Source: Bacteroidaceae bacterium
Lineage (GTDB): Bacteria > Bacteroidota > Bacteroidia > Bacteroidales > Bacteroidaceae
Reading direction: 5' to 3'
Assembly (NCBI GenBank): GCA_016280445.1
Contig: JAEEGS010000009.1
Span: 1-64,000, forward strand
Length of the DNA stretch: 64,000 nucleotides
The notes under the pieces are model-generated. The model was not told the DNA's origin. It was given only the letters and a program-made list of their open reading frames with translations, and made no database searches. A program made the position numbers and the translations under genes. Shown one piece after another: positions 55,332 through 64,000 of this stretch (within the stretch, counting starts at the first letter, position 1; the number at the start of each line of letters is the position of its first letter).

Positions 55332-56234
55332 TCAGCACTTGATGTTGAGTTCCTTAATAATAGCTGAAATTTTTTCGAAAGTGGAGATGCGGGACGGCAC
55401 GAGGGGGAGACGAAGCTCGTTCTCAATCAGTCCCATCGAGTTGAGCATGGCTTTTACGCCTGCGGGGTTGCCATCGACGAAAAGGAGTTTGAAGAGTTCG
55501 GTGAACTGATGGTGGATGGTCAGGGCGTTGTTGTAGTCGCCGTTGAGAGCAAGACGTACCATGCGGCTGAACTCTTTGGGCAATGCATTACCGATGACGG
55601 AGATGACTCCAACTGCACCAAGGGTGATGAGGGGGAAGGTGATGCCATCATCGCCGGAAATGACATCAAAGTGTGCGGGCTTGTTCTTGATGATGTCATC
55701 AATCTGTGTGAAGTTGCCCGATGCCTCCTTTATAGCCACGATGTTCTCGCATTCATTAGCCAGACGGAGGGTTGTTTCTGCCGTCATGTTAACTCCCACA
55801 CGTCCAGGCACATTATAAAGCACAACGGACAGGTTGCGCGTGCTGGCTGCTGCAGCGATGGCCTTGAAATGCTGGTAGAGTCCTTCCTGCGATGGCTTGT
55901 TGTAGTAGGGACAAACGCTAAGAATACCTTGGATGCCCGTGAAGTCGTCCGTCTTGATTTGTTCCACGACGGCTGCGGTGTTGTTTCCTCCGCACCCCAT
56001 GAGGATAGGCACTTGTCCGTTCACTTTCTCTACTACAAGTTGCTTCACCATCTGTCGCTCCTCGACGGAAAGCGTTGGTGTCTCGGCAGTGGTTCCCAGC
56101 AGGCAGATGAAGTCCACTCCGTTGGAGAGTTGGTAGTCAAGCAGACGACGCAACGAGGTGGTGTCTACTGCACCTTCTTTGGTGAAGGGGGTGATGAGCG
56201 CTACGCCCAGTCCTTTAAATTTGTTATGTACCAT
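55332..56234 (-). CDS. dapA: 4-hydroxy-tetrahydrodipicolinate synthase
   Basis: 300 residues, normal DapA. GTTAETPTLSVEE, then CGGNNT, YYNKPSQEGLYQHF, LYNVPGRVGVNM with the catalytic Tyr, and AIKEASGN with the Schiff-base Lys (about 165). It condenses pyruvate and aspartate semialdehyde in lysine/diaminopimelate synthesis. It follows a TPR gene by 24 bases. Confidence 0.96.
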   Translation of the reverse strand: MVHNKFKGLGVALITPFTKEGAVDTTSLRRLLDYQLSNGVDFICLLGTTAETPTLSVEERQMVKQLVVEKVNGQVPILMGCGGNNTAAVVEQIKTDDFTGIQGILSVCPYYNKPSQEGLYQHFKAIAAAASTRNLSVVLYNVPGRVGVNMTAETTLRLANECENIVAIKEASGNFTQIDDIIKNKPAHFDVISGDDGITFPLITLGAVGVISVIGNALPKEFSRMVRLALNGDYNNALTIHHQFTELFKLLFVDGNPAGVKAMLNSMGLIENELRLPLVPSRISTFEKISAIIKELNIKC

Positions 56235-56258
56235 ATAGATATGATGTTTATTTTCGTT

Positions 56259-57878
56259 TTACGAGAAATCCTTGATATATAAATCGTTCTCCTGAAATCT
56301 CTTCATTAAGTCGTCCGTGTTAGCCTCGGCATAGTCATACCATTGCTCGAAAGGTAGGCTGTATGGGAAATAACCCTCATACACTTTCTTCACCAGGTCA
56401 GGTGTTTCATTACATGCTGTCTTGAAGAGTTTGAGGAACTGGTCTGGCTGTCCCAATTTCAGATAGGTAACTGACTTTGCTGCTGAAATGTTCTTGAAGA
56501 ATGGACTTTTGTGGTTTTCGGGGAAATTACCGAGTGCATCGAGTACGTCTAACGCAAACTGGTCATAGTTGTTGATTAAGAAGGTGAGCGCAATGTCCAC
56601 TCCCATCATTACACGGTCATCTGCCCACTGCAAAGCCAATGAAAAAGTGGAGGTTGCCTCTTGATATTGCTCCAGCGCCAAATGGTTGACGCCCTGCATG
56701 AAGTAACCTTCCGCATATTCCTCGCACTGATTGGTGATGCGCTTGTACATCTCAGCACTTTTCTCGTAATAACCGGCATGATGATAGATGTCCCCTATTT
56801 CGGTGAGCGTCCGCTTGAACTGATTGCAGGCTTCATCGCGAGCCTGTAGTGCTTGATGAACATCTTTCGATTCACAGAAGATGTTGCTTCTCGCTTCCTC
56901 ATAGTAACGCTCTGCCTCACTCATCTGTACTTCAATGTCGTGGGCAAGCATTTCCAGACATGCAAACGCTTCTTTGTTTTCACCTGTACGAAACAGCGTC
57001 TCGGCATAAGGGATGGCTTGCGACTGGTCACCTCCCTTGTCCAGATATTCCTTAAAGAGGGCTTTCGCGGTATCGGTCTGCCCCATTGTCTGAAGGGTGT
57101 GTGCTTTGGTCAGCAAGGCGTCAAGGTCGTCAGGATTGACTGCCAAGGCGAAGTCGCACGACTCCAATGCCTGTTCATATTGCTCTGCCAAATATTGTGC
57201 CAGTGCCAGACTTGACCAACCATTTGGCATATAGGGACGTTCTTCCAGCACCTGTGCTAATGACTCGCTCATCAAGTCAGGAAGCTCATTCTCACGGCAG
57301 ATTTCCACAATCTGTTCGTCTTCTTCGTATTTGCCCAATGGCTGAAACAGGTCGATGTACTCGCGAATCCATCGGCGCACGGCTGCCATATCTGATTTCT
57401 CGTTCTTGGCGCTATGGCCACCGAGTTCGGCCAGAGAGGAGATGATGTGGATATAGTTTTCGCGCTTGGCCTCTTCTGGTGCGAGTCGATTCTCTTCCAT
57501 GTCCAACCATGCGCGCCACATCTGTTCTGCCTTTTCTGTATCGCCATTATTGGCATATTCCATTTGAGCACGTTGATACAGCACATCAGGGTTTGCAACG
57601 TCCAGACGTTGCAACACCTCCATGGCTTTCTCATAGGAATGTTGGTAAATATAGGCAGAACTTTGCATGGAGAGCAACATTTCTTCATCAGGGTGCATGG
57701 ACAATCCTTCGCTGATAGCATCGAGAGCCAATGCAGGCTTGTCGACAGTGAGATAGAAATCCGCAATGTCGGCAAAATCATCTGCATCGAAATAGGTATT
57801 TCTACCCTTTTTCCGCTGCTCCTCGTATGCTTTCAGCAAGTCCTTAAACTCTTCTGATTGAAAATAACTTCTCGACAT
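56259..57878 (-). CDS. TPR-repeat protein
   Basis: About 539 residues from ATG 57878 (MSRSYFQSEEF). Helical throughout with several tetratricopeptide units (for example LTKAHTLQTMGQTDTAKALF and MEYANNGDTEKAEQMWRAWL). No signal peptide, so cytoplasmic. It is unknown in function; similar proteins in Bacteroidales lie near dapA or ligA genes, as I recall. Probably co-transcribed with dapA. Confidence 0.75.
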   Translation of the reverse strand: MSRSYFQSEEFKDLLKAYEEQRKKGRNTYFDADDFADIADFYLTVDKPALALDAISEGLSMHPDEEMLLSMQSSAYIYQHSYEKAMEVLQRLDVANPDVLYQRAQMEYANNGDTEKAEQMWRAWLDMEENRLAPEEAKRENYIHIISSLAELGGHSAKNEKSDMAAVRRWIREYIDLFQPLGKYEEDEQIVEICRENELPDLMSESLAQVLEERPYMPNGWSSLALAQYLAEQYEQALESCDFALAVNPDDLDALLTKAHTLQTMGQTDTAKALFKEYLDKGGDQSQAIPYAETLFRTGENKEAFACLEMLAHDIEVQMSEAERYYEEARSNIFCESKDVHQALQARDEACNQFKRTLTEIGDIYHHAGYYEKSAEMYKRITNQCEEYAEGYFMQGVNHLALEQYQEATSTFSLALQWADDRVMMGVDIALTFLINNYDQFALDVLDALGNFPENHKSPFFKNISAAKSVTYLKLGQPDQFLKLFKTACNETPDLVKKVYEGYFPYSLPFEQWYDYAEANTDDLMKRFQENDLYIKDFS

Positions 57879-57948
57879 GATGTTTGTGTGAATCAACCAT
57901 TGTTCTCATTCATCTCTCCAACACGTCTCTAGCATTAAGTCGTTCCTC

Positions 57949-59730
57949 TCATTTGTTTATCTTCTTCCACGAATCGGTGAGTCCTACCGTGCGGTTGAAC
58001 ACGAGATGGTCGGGTGTAGAGTCGGGGTCGACATTATAGTAACCTATGCGCTGGAACTGTAGATAATCCATCGGTTTGCGTGTGGCGAGCCACTTCTCCA
58101 CGTATGCCTTCTTCACTTCAAGGCTGTTTGGGTTGAGGAAGGGACGCATGGCTTCTATGCCGCGCACGTCGCCATGTTCCTTGGAGTAGGCAGCCACCTC
58201 GTCACGCGGGTTCTCAACCATCCACAAGCGGTCGTAGTTTCTCACCTCTGCTTCCAAGCAGTGCTTGCAACTCACCCAGTGAATGGTCTTACCCTTGATC
58301 TTCATATTGCTGTTGGGTTGGCCAGTCTTCGTCTCAGGAATCAGTTCTGCATGAATCTCCACAATGTTGCCTTCAGCGTCCTTCACCACACAATCCTCCA
58401 GATTCTCGGGACACTGAATAATGTAGGAGTTCTTCAGTCGCACCTGCTTGCCAGGACCCAGACGGAAGAATTTCTTTGGAGCATCCTCCATAAAGTCCTC
58501 GCGCTCTATCCATAGTTCGCGGCTGAACTCTATCTCATGTGTGCCATCGGCTTCATTTTCGGGGTTGTTGATTGCATCATATACCTCTGTCTCTCCTTCG
58601 GGGAAGTTAGTGATGACCAACTTGACAGGGTTGATGACTGCACTGACACGCTGTGCACGTTTGTTCAGATCGTCACGAATAGCAGACTCAAAGAGCGACA
58701 TCTGGTTCAGAGCGTCGAACTTCGTGTAGCCAATTTTGTTAATGAATGCAAGAATTCCTTCCGGACTGCAACCACGGCGGCGGAAACCGCAGATGGTCGG
58801 CATGCGGGGGTCGTCCCATCCATTTACCACACCTTCTTCCACCAAAACAAGCAAATTGCGCTTTGAGAGAAGAATGTGAGTTAGATTAAGTTTGTTGAAC
58901 TCCGTCTGTCGTGGACGGTTGTCATCGAGGGGATTGTCGGTGCCATCAGTTTGTTTTGCCCAGTCGACAAATAGGTCGTAAAGTGGACGGTGGCTGACAA
59001 ACTCCAGCGTACACCACGAGTGTGTCACACCCTCCCAATAGTCGCATTGACCATGGGTGAAGTCATACATCGGGTATGCGTTCCACTGATGGCCTGTGCG
59101 CCAGTGAGGCATGTTGAGCACACGATACATGATGGGGTCACGGAAGTGCATGTTGGGACTGGCCATGTCTATTTTTGCACGCAACACCATCTTCCCTGGT
59201 TCCACTTTTCCGGAGTTCATCTCCTCGAACAAAAGCAGACTCTCCTCCACGGGACGGTTACGATAAGGTGAGTTGGTACCAGCCTGTGTGGGCGTGCCCT
59301 TTTGTTCGGCAATCTGTTCAGCCGTCTGTTCATCTATATAGGCTCTACCCTGCTTGATAAGTGCCACGGCAAAGTCCCACAACTGCTGGAAGTAGTCGCT
59401 GGCATAGTAGATGTTTCCCCACTTGAAACCTAACCACTCGATGTCACGCTTGATGGCCTCCACATATTCTGTGTCTTCCTTCTGTGGATTGGTGTCATCC
59501 ATTCGAAGATTGCAGACTCCTCCGTATTTTTGTGCCATGCCAAAATCGAGGGCAATCGCCTTCGCGTGTCCAATATGCAGATAACCATTCGGCTCGGGTG
59601 GGAAGCGTGTTTGCATCCTGCCTCCATTCTTGCCCTCAGCCAAATCTTTCACCAATAGTTCTTCGATAAAGTTAAGAGACTCTTTTTTGCCTCCATCTGC
59701 CTTTATTTCTTCCGAAACATCTGCATTCAT
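57949..59730 (-). CDS. glnS: Glutaminyl-tRNA synthetase
   Basis: 593 residues. Class I motif HIGHAKAI (about 52) and the KMSKS-like LLSKRNL; FPPEPNGYLHIGH is the glnS signature, and the anticodon-binding beta-barrels follow (ELIPETKTGQPNSNMKI region, ends at WKKINK). It charges tRNA-Gln directly, so GatCAB-dependent Gln-tRNA formation is not needed. A minus-strand TAATTTTG lies at 59806-59813. Confidence 0.95.
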   Translation of the reverse strand: MNADVSEEIKADGGKKESLNFIEELLVKDLAEGKNGGRMQTRFPPEPNGYLHIGHAKAIALDFGMAQKYGGVCNLRMDDTNPQKEDTEYVEAIKRDIEWLGFKWGNIYYASDYFQQLWDFAVALIKQGRAYIDEQTAEQIAEQKGTPTQAGTNSPYRNRPVEESLLLFEEMNSGKVEPGKMVLRAKIDMASPNMHFRDPIMYRVLNMPHWRTGHQWNAYPMYDFTHGQCDYWEGVTHSWCTLEFVSHRPLYDLFVDWAKQTDGTDNPLDDNRPRQTEFNKLNLTHILLSKRNLLVLVEEGVVNGWDDPRMPTICGFRRRGCSPEGILAFINKIGYTKFDALNQMSLFESAIRDDLNKRAQRVSAVINPVKLVITNFPEGETEVYDAINNPENEADGTHEIEFSRELWIEREDFMEDAPKKFFRLGPGKQVRLKNSYIIQCPENLEDCVVKDAEGNIVEIHAELIPETKTGQPNSNMKIKGKTIHWVSCKHCLEAEVRNYDRLWMVENPRDEVAAYSKEHGDVRGIEAMRPFLNPNSLEVKKAYVEKWLATRKPMDYLQFQRIGYYNVDPDSTPDHLVFNRTVGLTDSWKKINK

Positions 59731-60035
59731 ATATGTCTTCCTCTATATTAATATATGTGTGTATGTTTTCTGTGTTCGGGCATATAGCCACCTTTATATT
59801 GGCTGCAAAATTACAACTTTTTTCTCGGTTTGGCACATGTTCAGAGATAAAAATGACAGAAAACCACAAATTATCTGTGTATAACATGCTCAGACAAGAT
59901 GGCAAGTGATGCTATTGTTCTTATTTTTTTGTTCCAATAATAAGGAAAGAATCACGAAATGAGCATCTTTTTCCCATGAAAAGCATGTGTGTTAAGTGTT
60001 TTTTTCGTAACTTTGCAACGTTTTATCACATCCCT
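59731..60035. other. 305-bp divergent region between glnS and the amidase
   Basis: Contains a leftward TAATTTTG (minus strand, 59806-59813) for glnS and a rightward TAACTTTG (60008-60015) for the amidase. One 9-mer (59876-59884, TGTGTATAA) fits the DnaA-box pattern on the minus strand but stands alone. No RNA gene or small gene was recognised. Confidence 0.55.
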
Positions 60036-61133
60036 ATGAAACGATTCTTACACATTATTATATATATAACATTTTCTCTGATGACATTGCCTCTATCGGC
60101 GAAAGACGATGGCGGATCATTTATAGTGGTGCTTGATGCCGGTCATGGAGGAAAAGACCCTGGCACAATTGGCTCTGTTCCATCCCACAGAGAAAAGGAT
60201 ATAGCCTACAATATCACCATGGAAGTGGGAAGGTTGCTGAAAAACAACCATCCGGAAATAAAGATTGTCTATACGCGCTCTACAGACGTGTTCGTAGAAC
60301 TCGGCCGACGTGCAGAGATTGCGAACAAGGCGAAGGCGAATCTTTTTGTGTCCATCCATGTCAATGCGTTGCCGAAAAATGCTGGACATTATGCCTATGG
60401 TGTGCAGTCATACACCTTGAGTCTCAAGACGGTTGGCACCAATCTCGAAGTGGAGAAACGAGAAAACTCTGTCATCGCCTTAGAGGGAGACGCTGCAAAA
60501 AAATACAACTACAATTCTTCAGCAGAAAGCAACATTATGTTTGAACTGATGCAAGACCATGACATGAAAGAAAGTGTTGCATTTGCCAAGATGGCACAAC
60601 ACGAGATGGTGCATACAGGCGGACGGAAAGACATGGGAGTGAGACAAGCAAATCTGGCAGTGCTCCGACTCACCTATATGCCCAGCGTGTTGCTTGAAGT
60701 GGGTTTCATTTCCACCCCTGAGGAAGAAAAGTTTTTGATGACAAAGGATGGACAAAACAAAATGGCACGTTCCATCTACAATGCCATCGTAAAATATGCT
60801 GCACAAAGAACAGGCAGACAACCTAAAATAGAAAAGCCTATTCCACCAACACAGACAGAAGAGCCGACCTCTCAGGATGTCACGGCTCCGGTGACTACCC
60901 CTGTTACAAACGGTGAGAAAAATACAGTGTATAAGGTACAAGTGCTGGCAGGCAGTGTCAAGTTGAAAAGCGATGACAGACAATTCAAAGGGTTGGAGTG
61001 TGAAATGCATAGTAAAGACGGACGCTACATCTATACCTACGGCTCTGCGTCAACATTAGAAGAAGCAAAGAAACTACGTCAATCCATTTTGGACAAATTT
61101 CCACAAGCATTTATCGTGACATTTGAAGAATAA
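60036..61133 (+). CDS. N-acetylmuramoyl-L-alanine amidase with SPOR domain
   Basis: About 365 residues from ATG 60036 (MKRFLHIII), chosen because TAACTTTG at 60008-60015 lies within the longer frame. Signal peptide to about residue 23. Amidase_3 domain: VVLDAGHGGKDPG with the first zinc His, REKDIAYNIT with Glu, SIHVNAL with the second His, and LLEVGFISTPEEE with the catalytic Glu. A Pro/Thr linker leads to a C-terminal SPOR-like domain (YKVQVLAGSV ... FIVTFEE). It splits septal peptidoglycan in the periplasm. The MlaD gene follows directly. Confidence 0.9.
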   Translation: MKRFLHIIIYITFSLMTLPLSAKDDGGSFIVVLDAGHGGKDPGTIGSVPSHREKDIAYNITMEVGRLLKNNHPEIKIVYTRSTDVFVELGRRAEIANKAKANLFVSIHVNALPKNAGHYAYGVQSYTLSLKTVGTNLEVEKRENSVIALEGDAAKKYNYNSSAESNIMFELMQDHDMKESVAFAKMAQHEMVHTGGRKDMGVRQANLAVLRLTYMPSVLLEVGFISTPEEEKFLMTKDGQNKMARSIYNAIVKYAAQRTGRQPKIEKPIPPTQTEEPTSQDVTAPVTTPVTNGEKNTVYKVQVLAGSVKLKSDDRQFKGLECEMHSKDGRYIYTYGSASTLEEAKKLRQSILDKFPQAFIVTFEE

Positions 61134-61134
61134 T

Positions 61135-62046
61135 ATGAAGATAAGTAAAGAAATCAAGATAGCATTGGTGGCAATACTATCTGGCATTATCATTTATGTT
61201 GGCATCATCTTTCTGAAAGGACTGAAACTTTTCAATGATGAGGTGTCATATTTTGTTGAAATAGCAGACGTGCAGGGCATGCCTACTGCATCAGATGTCA
61301 GGGCAAACGGTCTGAAAGTGGGCACTGTCAAGTCTATCTCATTCAATCCCGACAAGCAGAACTTAACAGTGGAGATAACAATAGACCCAACCTTTGTGAT
61401 TCCACAAGGAACCAGTGTCTACATGACCAAGGAAATGCTGGGTAACGCTATGATGAATCTGAAGTTGGGTCCCAACCCTGCCAATCTCCTACATCCTGGT
61501 GACACCATCAAGGGGGAACCTATGGTTGATCTCATGACGGCTGCAGGTAACATGATACCACAAGTGGAATCTATGTTGCCTAAAGTGGATTCCATTCTCA
61601 CGGCGCTGAACACCTTGACGAATGATCCTGCGCTGGCTGCTTCTGTTCATAACATGGAAGTTGTTTCTGCTGATTTGAGAATAACAACCAGACAAATCAA
61701 TAGTATATTGGGTAATGATGTACCACAACTCATGGCGCGGACAAATGCAATTTGTTCGAATTTGCAAACAACAACCAACACTTTGAATCAAATAGACATG
61801 CTTGGAATGGCACAAAAAGCGGATGAGACGCTTTCTGGTGTTCAAGACATGACTTTCAAGATCAACACGGCCATGAGCAGCAAAGACACTTCGCTTGGAA
61901 TGTTGATGAACGATAACACGATAGCATTGCATATTGATTCGACAATTGTGAACTCATCGTTGCTATTGGAGGACCTGCGTCTTCACCCGAAACGGTATGT
62001 GCATTTCTCTCTCTTCGGGAAGAAAGATTCGGAGAAAAAAAAGTGA
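61135..62046 (+). CDS. MlaD-like MCE-domain protein
   Basis: About 303 residues; ATG 61135 follows the amidase stop by one base. One N-terminal transmembrane helix (IALVAILSGIIIYVGIIFL) and an MCE domain (about 40-120: ADVQGMPTASDVRANGLKVG, TVYMTKEMLG-like segment) precede a helical C-terminal part. MCE proteins carry phospholipids between the membranes. Partner permease and ATPase genes (MlaE, MlaF) are not adjacent. Likely co-transcribed with the amidase. Confidence 0.85.
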   Translation: MKISKEIKIALVAILSGIIIYVGIIFLKGLKLFNDEVSYFVEIADVQGMPTASDVRANGLKVGTVKSISFNPDKQNLTVEITIDPTFVIPQGTSVYMTKEMLGNAMMNLKLGPNPANLLHPGDTIKGEPMVDLMTAAGNMIPQVESMLPKVDSILTALNTLTNDPALAASVHNMEVVSADLRITTRQINSILGNDVPQLMARTNAICSNLQTTTNTLNQIDMLGMAQKADETLSGVQDMTFKINTAMSSKDTSLGMLMNDNTIALHIDSTIVNSSLLLEDLRLHPKRYVHFSLFGKKDSEKKK

Positions 62047-62058
62047 AATGAAAAGAGA

Positions 62059-62104
62059 AAGAAGGATGTTATTTGAATATTGTTTAAACAACATCCTTCT
62101 TTTT
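62059..62104 (+). terminator. Terminator after the MlaD-like gene
   Basis: Perfect 12-bp arms (62059-62070 and 62090-62101) followed by TTTTT. Confidence 0.8.
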
Positions 62105-62181
62105 GAGAGGGGGAAGTCAAGCACTAGAAAATATATCAAAAACAACGAATTAAGCACTAGGATTTTTTTTTATATGACAAA

Positions 62182-62199
62182 TGTTTCACATGTGAAACA
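62182..62199. promoter_or_regulatory. parS-like 18-bp palindrome upstream of dnaA
   Basis: TGTTTCACATGTGAAACA is a perfect palindrome. It equals the recalled bacterial parS consensus TGTTTCACGTGAAACA with two extra bases (AT) at the centre. It sits 183 bases before the dnaA start. It may be a ParB site or the site of another palindrome-reading regulator. Confidence 0.5.
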
Positions 62200-62333
62200 A
62201 TCATGTAACCATTTGAGAGTCAGCATATAGAAGAAAGAAGAAATAAAACAAACCCTCTGTGAACTTAGCAAGCGTAAATGCTTGAAAAAAAGCACTTTTC
62301 ATGGAGCGGCATAAAACAGGGGGAAAGATAAAT

Positions 62334-62364
62334 TTTGTTGTTTCAAAAAAAAACTCGAACTTTG
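62334..62364 (+). promoter_or_regulatory. dnaA promoter
   Basis: TTTG (62334-62337), 19 bases, GAACTTTG (62357-62364); one base off the consensus -7. Transcription would start near 62371, so the dnaA start must lie downstream of the longest possible frame (62301). Confidence 0.65.
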
Positions 62365-62381
62365 CACCTGTTAAGAATTAC

Positions 62382-63827
62382 ATGAGAATCACCAACCCTA
62401 AAATGGTAGAAATGGAAAAAGATCCAAAACTTCTGTGGGAGAGATGCCTCGAAATTATTCGTGACAACATCACTCCCCAACAATTCGCGGCATCGTTTGC
62501 CTTCGTCAAGCTGCACAGCTTTGAAGAGGGTAAAGGTAAGCTTGTGCTTAGTGTGCCGAGCGAATTTGTGAAGAAACTTTTGGAGGATAATTTCTTGCCG
62601 TTAATGGCTTCCACTTTTAGAAGGGTGTTCGGCAATAGCATCAAGTCTTTATATTATAATGTAGAGGTAGTGAGAACGGAACAGGGAGGAAAAGTGATTG
62701 AAAAAACAGACATGCCCCTCCCCCAACTGAATGGTAAGCCACGTGAGGATGTTCGCAAGGCACCAGACATTGTGACGGCTCCCCAAGTTCAGGATCTCGA
62801 TTCTCAACTCATCCCCAATTATACGTTTGACAATTACTTGGAAGGTGAAAGTAATCGTTTGGCACGTTCTGTTGGTGAATCCATTGCTACAAACCCAGCA
62901 AAGACATTCAACCCATTCTTCGTGTATGGTCCATCTGGATGTGGTAAGACCCACCTCATCAATGCTATCGGTCATCGTATAAAAGAGTTGCACCCGCACA
63001 AGAGGGTTTTATATCTGTCTGCGCATCTCTTTACTGTACAATACACCGATGCAGTCCAACAGAATAAGTTGAATGACTATATCCGTTTTTATCAGACTAT
63101 TGACACGCTGATATTAGACGATGTGCAAGAGTTGTCTGGTAAGACTAAAACCCAAAACACATTCTTCCACATCTTTAATCACTTGCACATGAATGGCAAG
63201 CAGATTATCCTATCCGCCGACCGCCCTCCTGTTGCCATCAAAGATGTAGAAGACCGCTTGCTTACACGTTTCAAGTGGGGAATGTTAGCCGAAATAGAAA
63301 AGCCCACACAAAACCTTCGTCTGGACATCCTTATGGCGAAAGTGGAAAAAGAGGGCTTGGATATTCCTTCTCACATTCTGAAGTACATCGCCGAAAACGT
63401 GGATGACAGTGTGCGTGATCTTGAGGGTTTCATCAATTCATTGATGGCCTACTCTGTTGAATATAATTGCAACATTAATATGTCATTGGTGCAGAAGGTG
63501 ATGCCCCGCTTTGTTATCAAGGAGAACAGGCCTGTCACAATTGATGATGTAAAGATGTGCGTATGTAACTATTTCAATCTGAAGATAAGCCAACTTGACT
63601 CCCGTGTTCGTACTCAAAAAATAGCATTTGCCAGACAACTTGCGATGTATTTGGCAAACACCCTGACAGACAAGTCGCACGTTCAAATAGGTCTCCATAT
63701 TGGAAATCGCAATCATGCGACCGTGATTCATGCCATCAAACAAATCAAAGACATGATTGAGGTGGATGAACAGGCGCGACAGACGGTGGAGGAACTGACG
63801 GGTACACTTGGAGCATCCTCTAAATAA
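62382..63827 (+). CDS. dnaA: Chromosomal replication initiator DnaA
   Basis: Up to 481 residues from ATG 62382; ATGs at 62403 and 62412 are also possible, and the promoter excludes the longer frame. Domain I (about 10-95, LWERCLEIIRDNI), a short linker, then the AAA+ part with NPFFVYGPSGCGKTHL (Walker A) and TLILDDVQEL (Walker B), and domain IV. The DNA-binding helix reads GNRNHATVIHAI, where E. coli has DHTTV (recalled), a variant in two positions. It opens the origin by binding DnaA boxes. A palindromic terminator follows. Confidence 0.96.
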   Translation: MRITNPKMVEMEKDPKLLWERCLEIIRDNITPQQFAASFAFVKLHSFEEGKGKLVLSVPSEFVKKLLEDNFLPLMASTFRRVFGNSIKSLYYNVEVVRTEQGGKVIEKTDMPLPQLNGKPREDVRKAPDIVTAPQVQDLDSQLIPNYTFDNYLEGESNRLARSVGESIATNPAKTFNPFFVYGPSGCGKTHLINAIGHRIKELHPHKRVLYLSAHLFTVQYTDAVQQNKLNDYIRFYQTIDTLILDDVQELSGKTKTQNTFFHIFNHLHMNGKQIILSADRPPVAIKDVEDRLLTRFKWGMLAEIEKPTQNLRLDILMAKVEKEGLDIPSHILKYIAENVDDSVRDLEGFINSLMAYSVEYNCNINMSLVQKVMPRFVIKENRPVTIDDVKMCVCNYFNLKISQLDSRVRTQKIAFARQLAMYLANTLTDKSHVQIGLHIGNRNHATVIHAIKQIKDMIEVDEQARQTVEELTGTLGASSK

Positions 63828-63840
63828 CATAAAAAAAATA

Positions 63841-63879
63841 GAAACGCCCCGCAAATTGTCACAATTTGCGGGGCGTTTC
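63841..63879. terminator. 39-base perfect palindrome, bidirectional terminator
   Basis: 63841-63859 and 63861-63879 are exact complements (19 bp, one central base; the real loop would be larger). A run of A before it (63831-63839) gives a T tract on the minus strand; TGTTTT follows on the plus strand. It separates dnaA from the convergent partial gene. Confidence 0.85.
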
Positions 63880-63909
63880 CGTGTTTTAAGAAATGACGAA
63901 ACGTATAGA

Positions 63910-63999
63910 TTAATCTTTATAATAATCGATGTTCTCTTTCGTCAACAGTTCTATTGAAATATAATGATCGCGTGGAATGTTCATCTTCAAGACACAGGT
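63910..63999 (-). CDS. C-terminal end of an unidentified protein (partial)
   Basis: A minus-strand frame enters from the right edge and ends with TAA at 63910-63912. The visible 29 residues contain MNIPRDHYISIELLTKEN and end DYYKD. Placement just behind a bidirectional terminator supports a real gene end. The family cannot be named. Confidence 0.5.
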   Translation of the reverse strand, partial: TCVLKMNIPRDHYISIELLTKENIDYYKD

Positions 64000-64000
64000 G

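Noticed and set aside
59876-59884. Possible DnaA box and origin near dnaA
   Set aside because: Only one 9-mer fits the pattern and no cluster or AT-rich unwinding region with boxes was seen; dnaA need not lie at the origin in this phylum.

Overview
The window is chromosomal DNA of a Bacteroidales bacterium, most probably Prevotellaceae (Prevotella in the broad sense). Promoters of the Bacteroidetes type (TTTG, 19-21 bases, TAnnTTTG, often read as TAACTTTG or TACCTTTG) recur in front of genes, SD sequences are mostly weak, and the gene set fits: editing-domain-free ProS, PS-10 family S37 peptidase, short MetH, M61 peptidase, a DUF6055-type secreted metalloprotease, a family II pyrophosphatase and a carboxypeptidase-regulatory-domain TonB receptor. 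No rRNA, tRNA, insertion sequence, prophage or CRISPR array was seen.

Layout. 0-9.4 kb is a patchwork of small units: a DUF2271 protein, a thioesterase/SDR pair, an aldo/keto reductase, an esterase-LamG fusion, a Y-family polymerase with a 56-codon YolD-like partner, a WbuC cupin/esterase pair and a GH5 endoglucanase. The polymerase cassette is bracketed by two copies of a ~41-bp divergent-promoter-like block, and a decayed 5' fragment of the neighbouring esterase lies beside one copy. 9.5-14.5 kb is a three-gene operon (substrate-binding lipoprotein, large TPR protein, UPF1-like helicase). 14.6-26.9 kb holds an unknown secreted protein, a PagL-like outer-membrane protein, pgk, panB, a lone TonB-dependent receptor, mazG and a DUF4375-smpB-metH operon.

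27-33.6 kb is the least understood part: a lipoprotein-type family II pyrophosphatase, a VWA protein with a small partner, a 366-aa protein of unknown family, and an ECF sigma factor/small membrane protein/lipoprotein set, followed upstream by mtgA. 33.8-41.2 kb carries proS with an S37 peptidase, clpC and htpG. 41.3-45 kb encodes two overlapping secreted metalloproteases. 45-45.6 kb is a 600-bp intergenic stretch with a 23-bp tandem repeat, a dispersed palindromic repeat and a terminator. 45.6-55.2 kb is housekeeping: an iron alcohol dehydrogenase, xpt with a purine permease, and the amidotransferase run glmS-carA-carB. 55.3-59.7 kb holds dapA, a TPR protein and glnS; 60-63.8 kb holds an N-acetylmuramoyl-L-alanine amidase with SPOR domain, an MlaD-like protein and dnaA. 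An 18-bp perfect palindrome closely resembling parS lies upstream of dnaA.

The most unusual signals are the dispersed ~43-bp palindromic repeat (three intergenic copies), the direct-repeat-bracketed polymerase/YolD module, the parS-like palindrome by dnaA, and the sigma factor/VWA cluster of unassigned genes. None proves a new system by itself. Functional names rest on motifs recognised by reading, without database searches.
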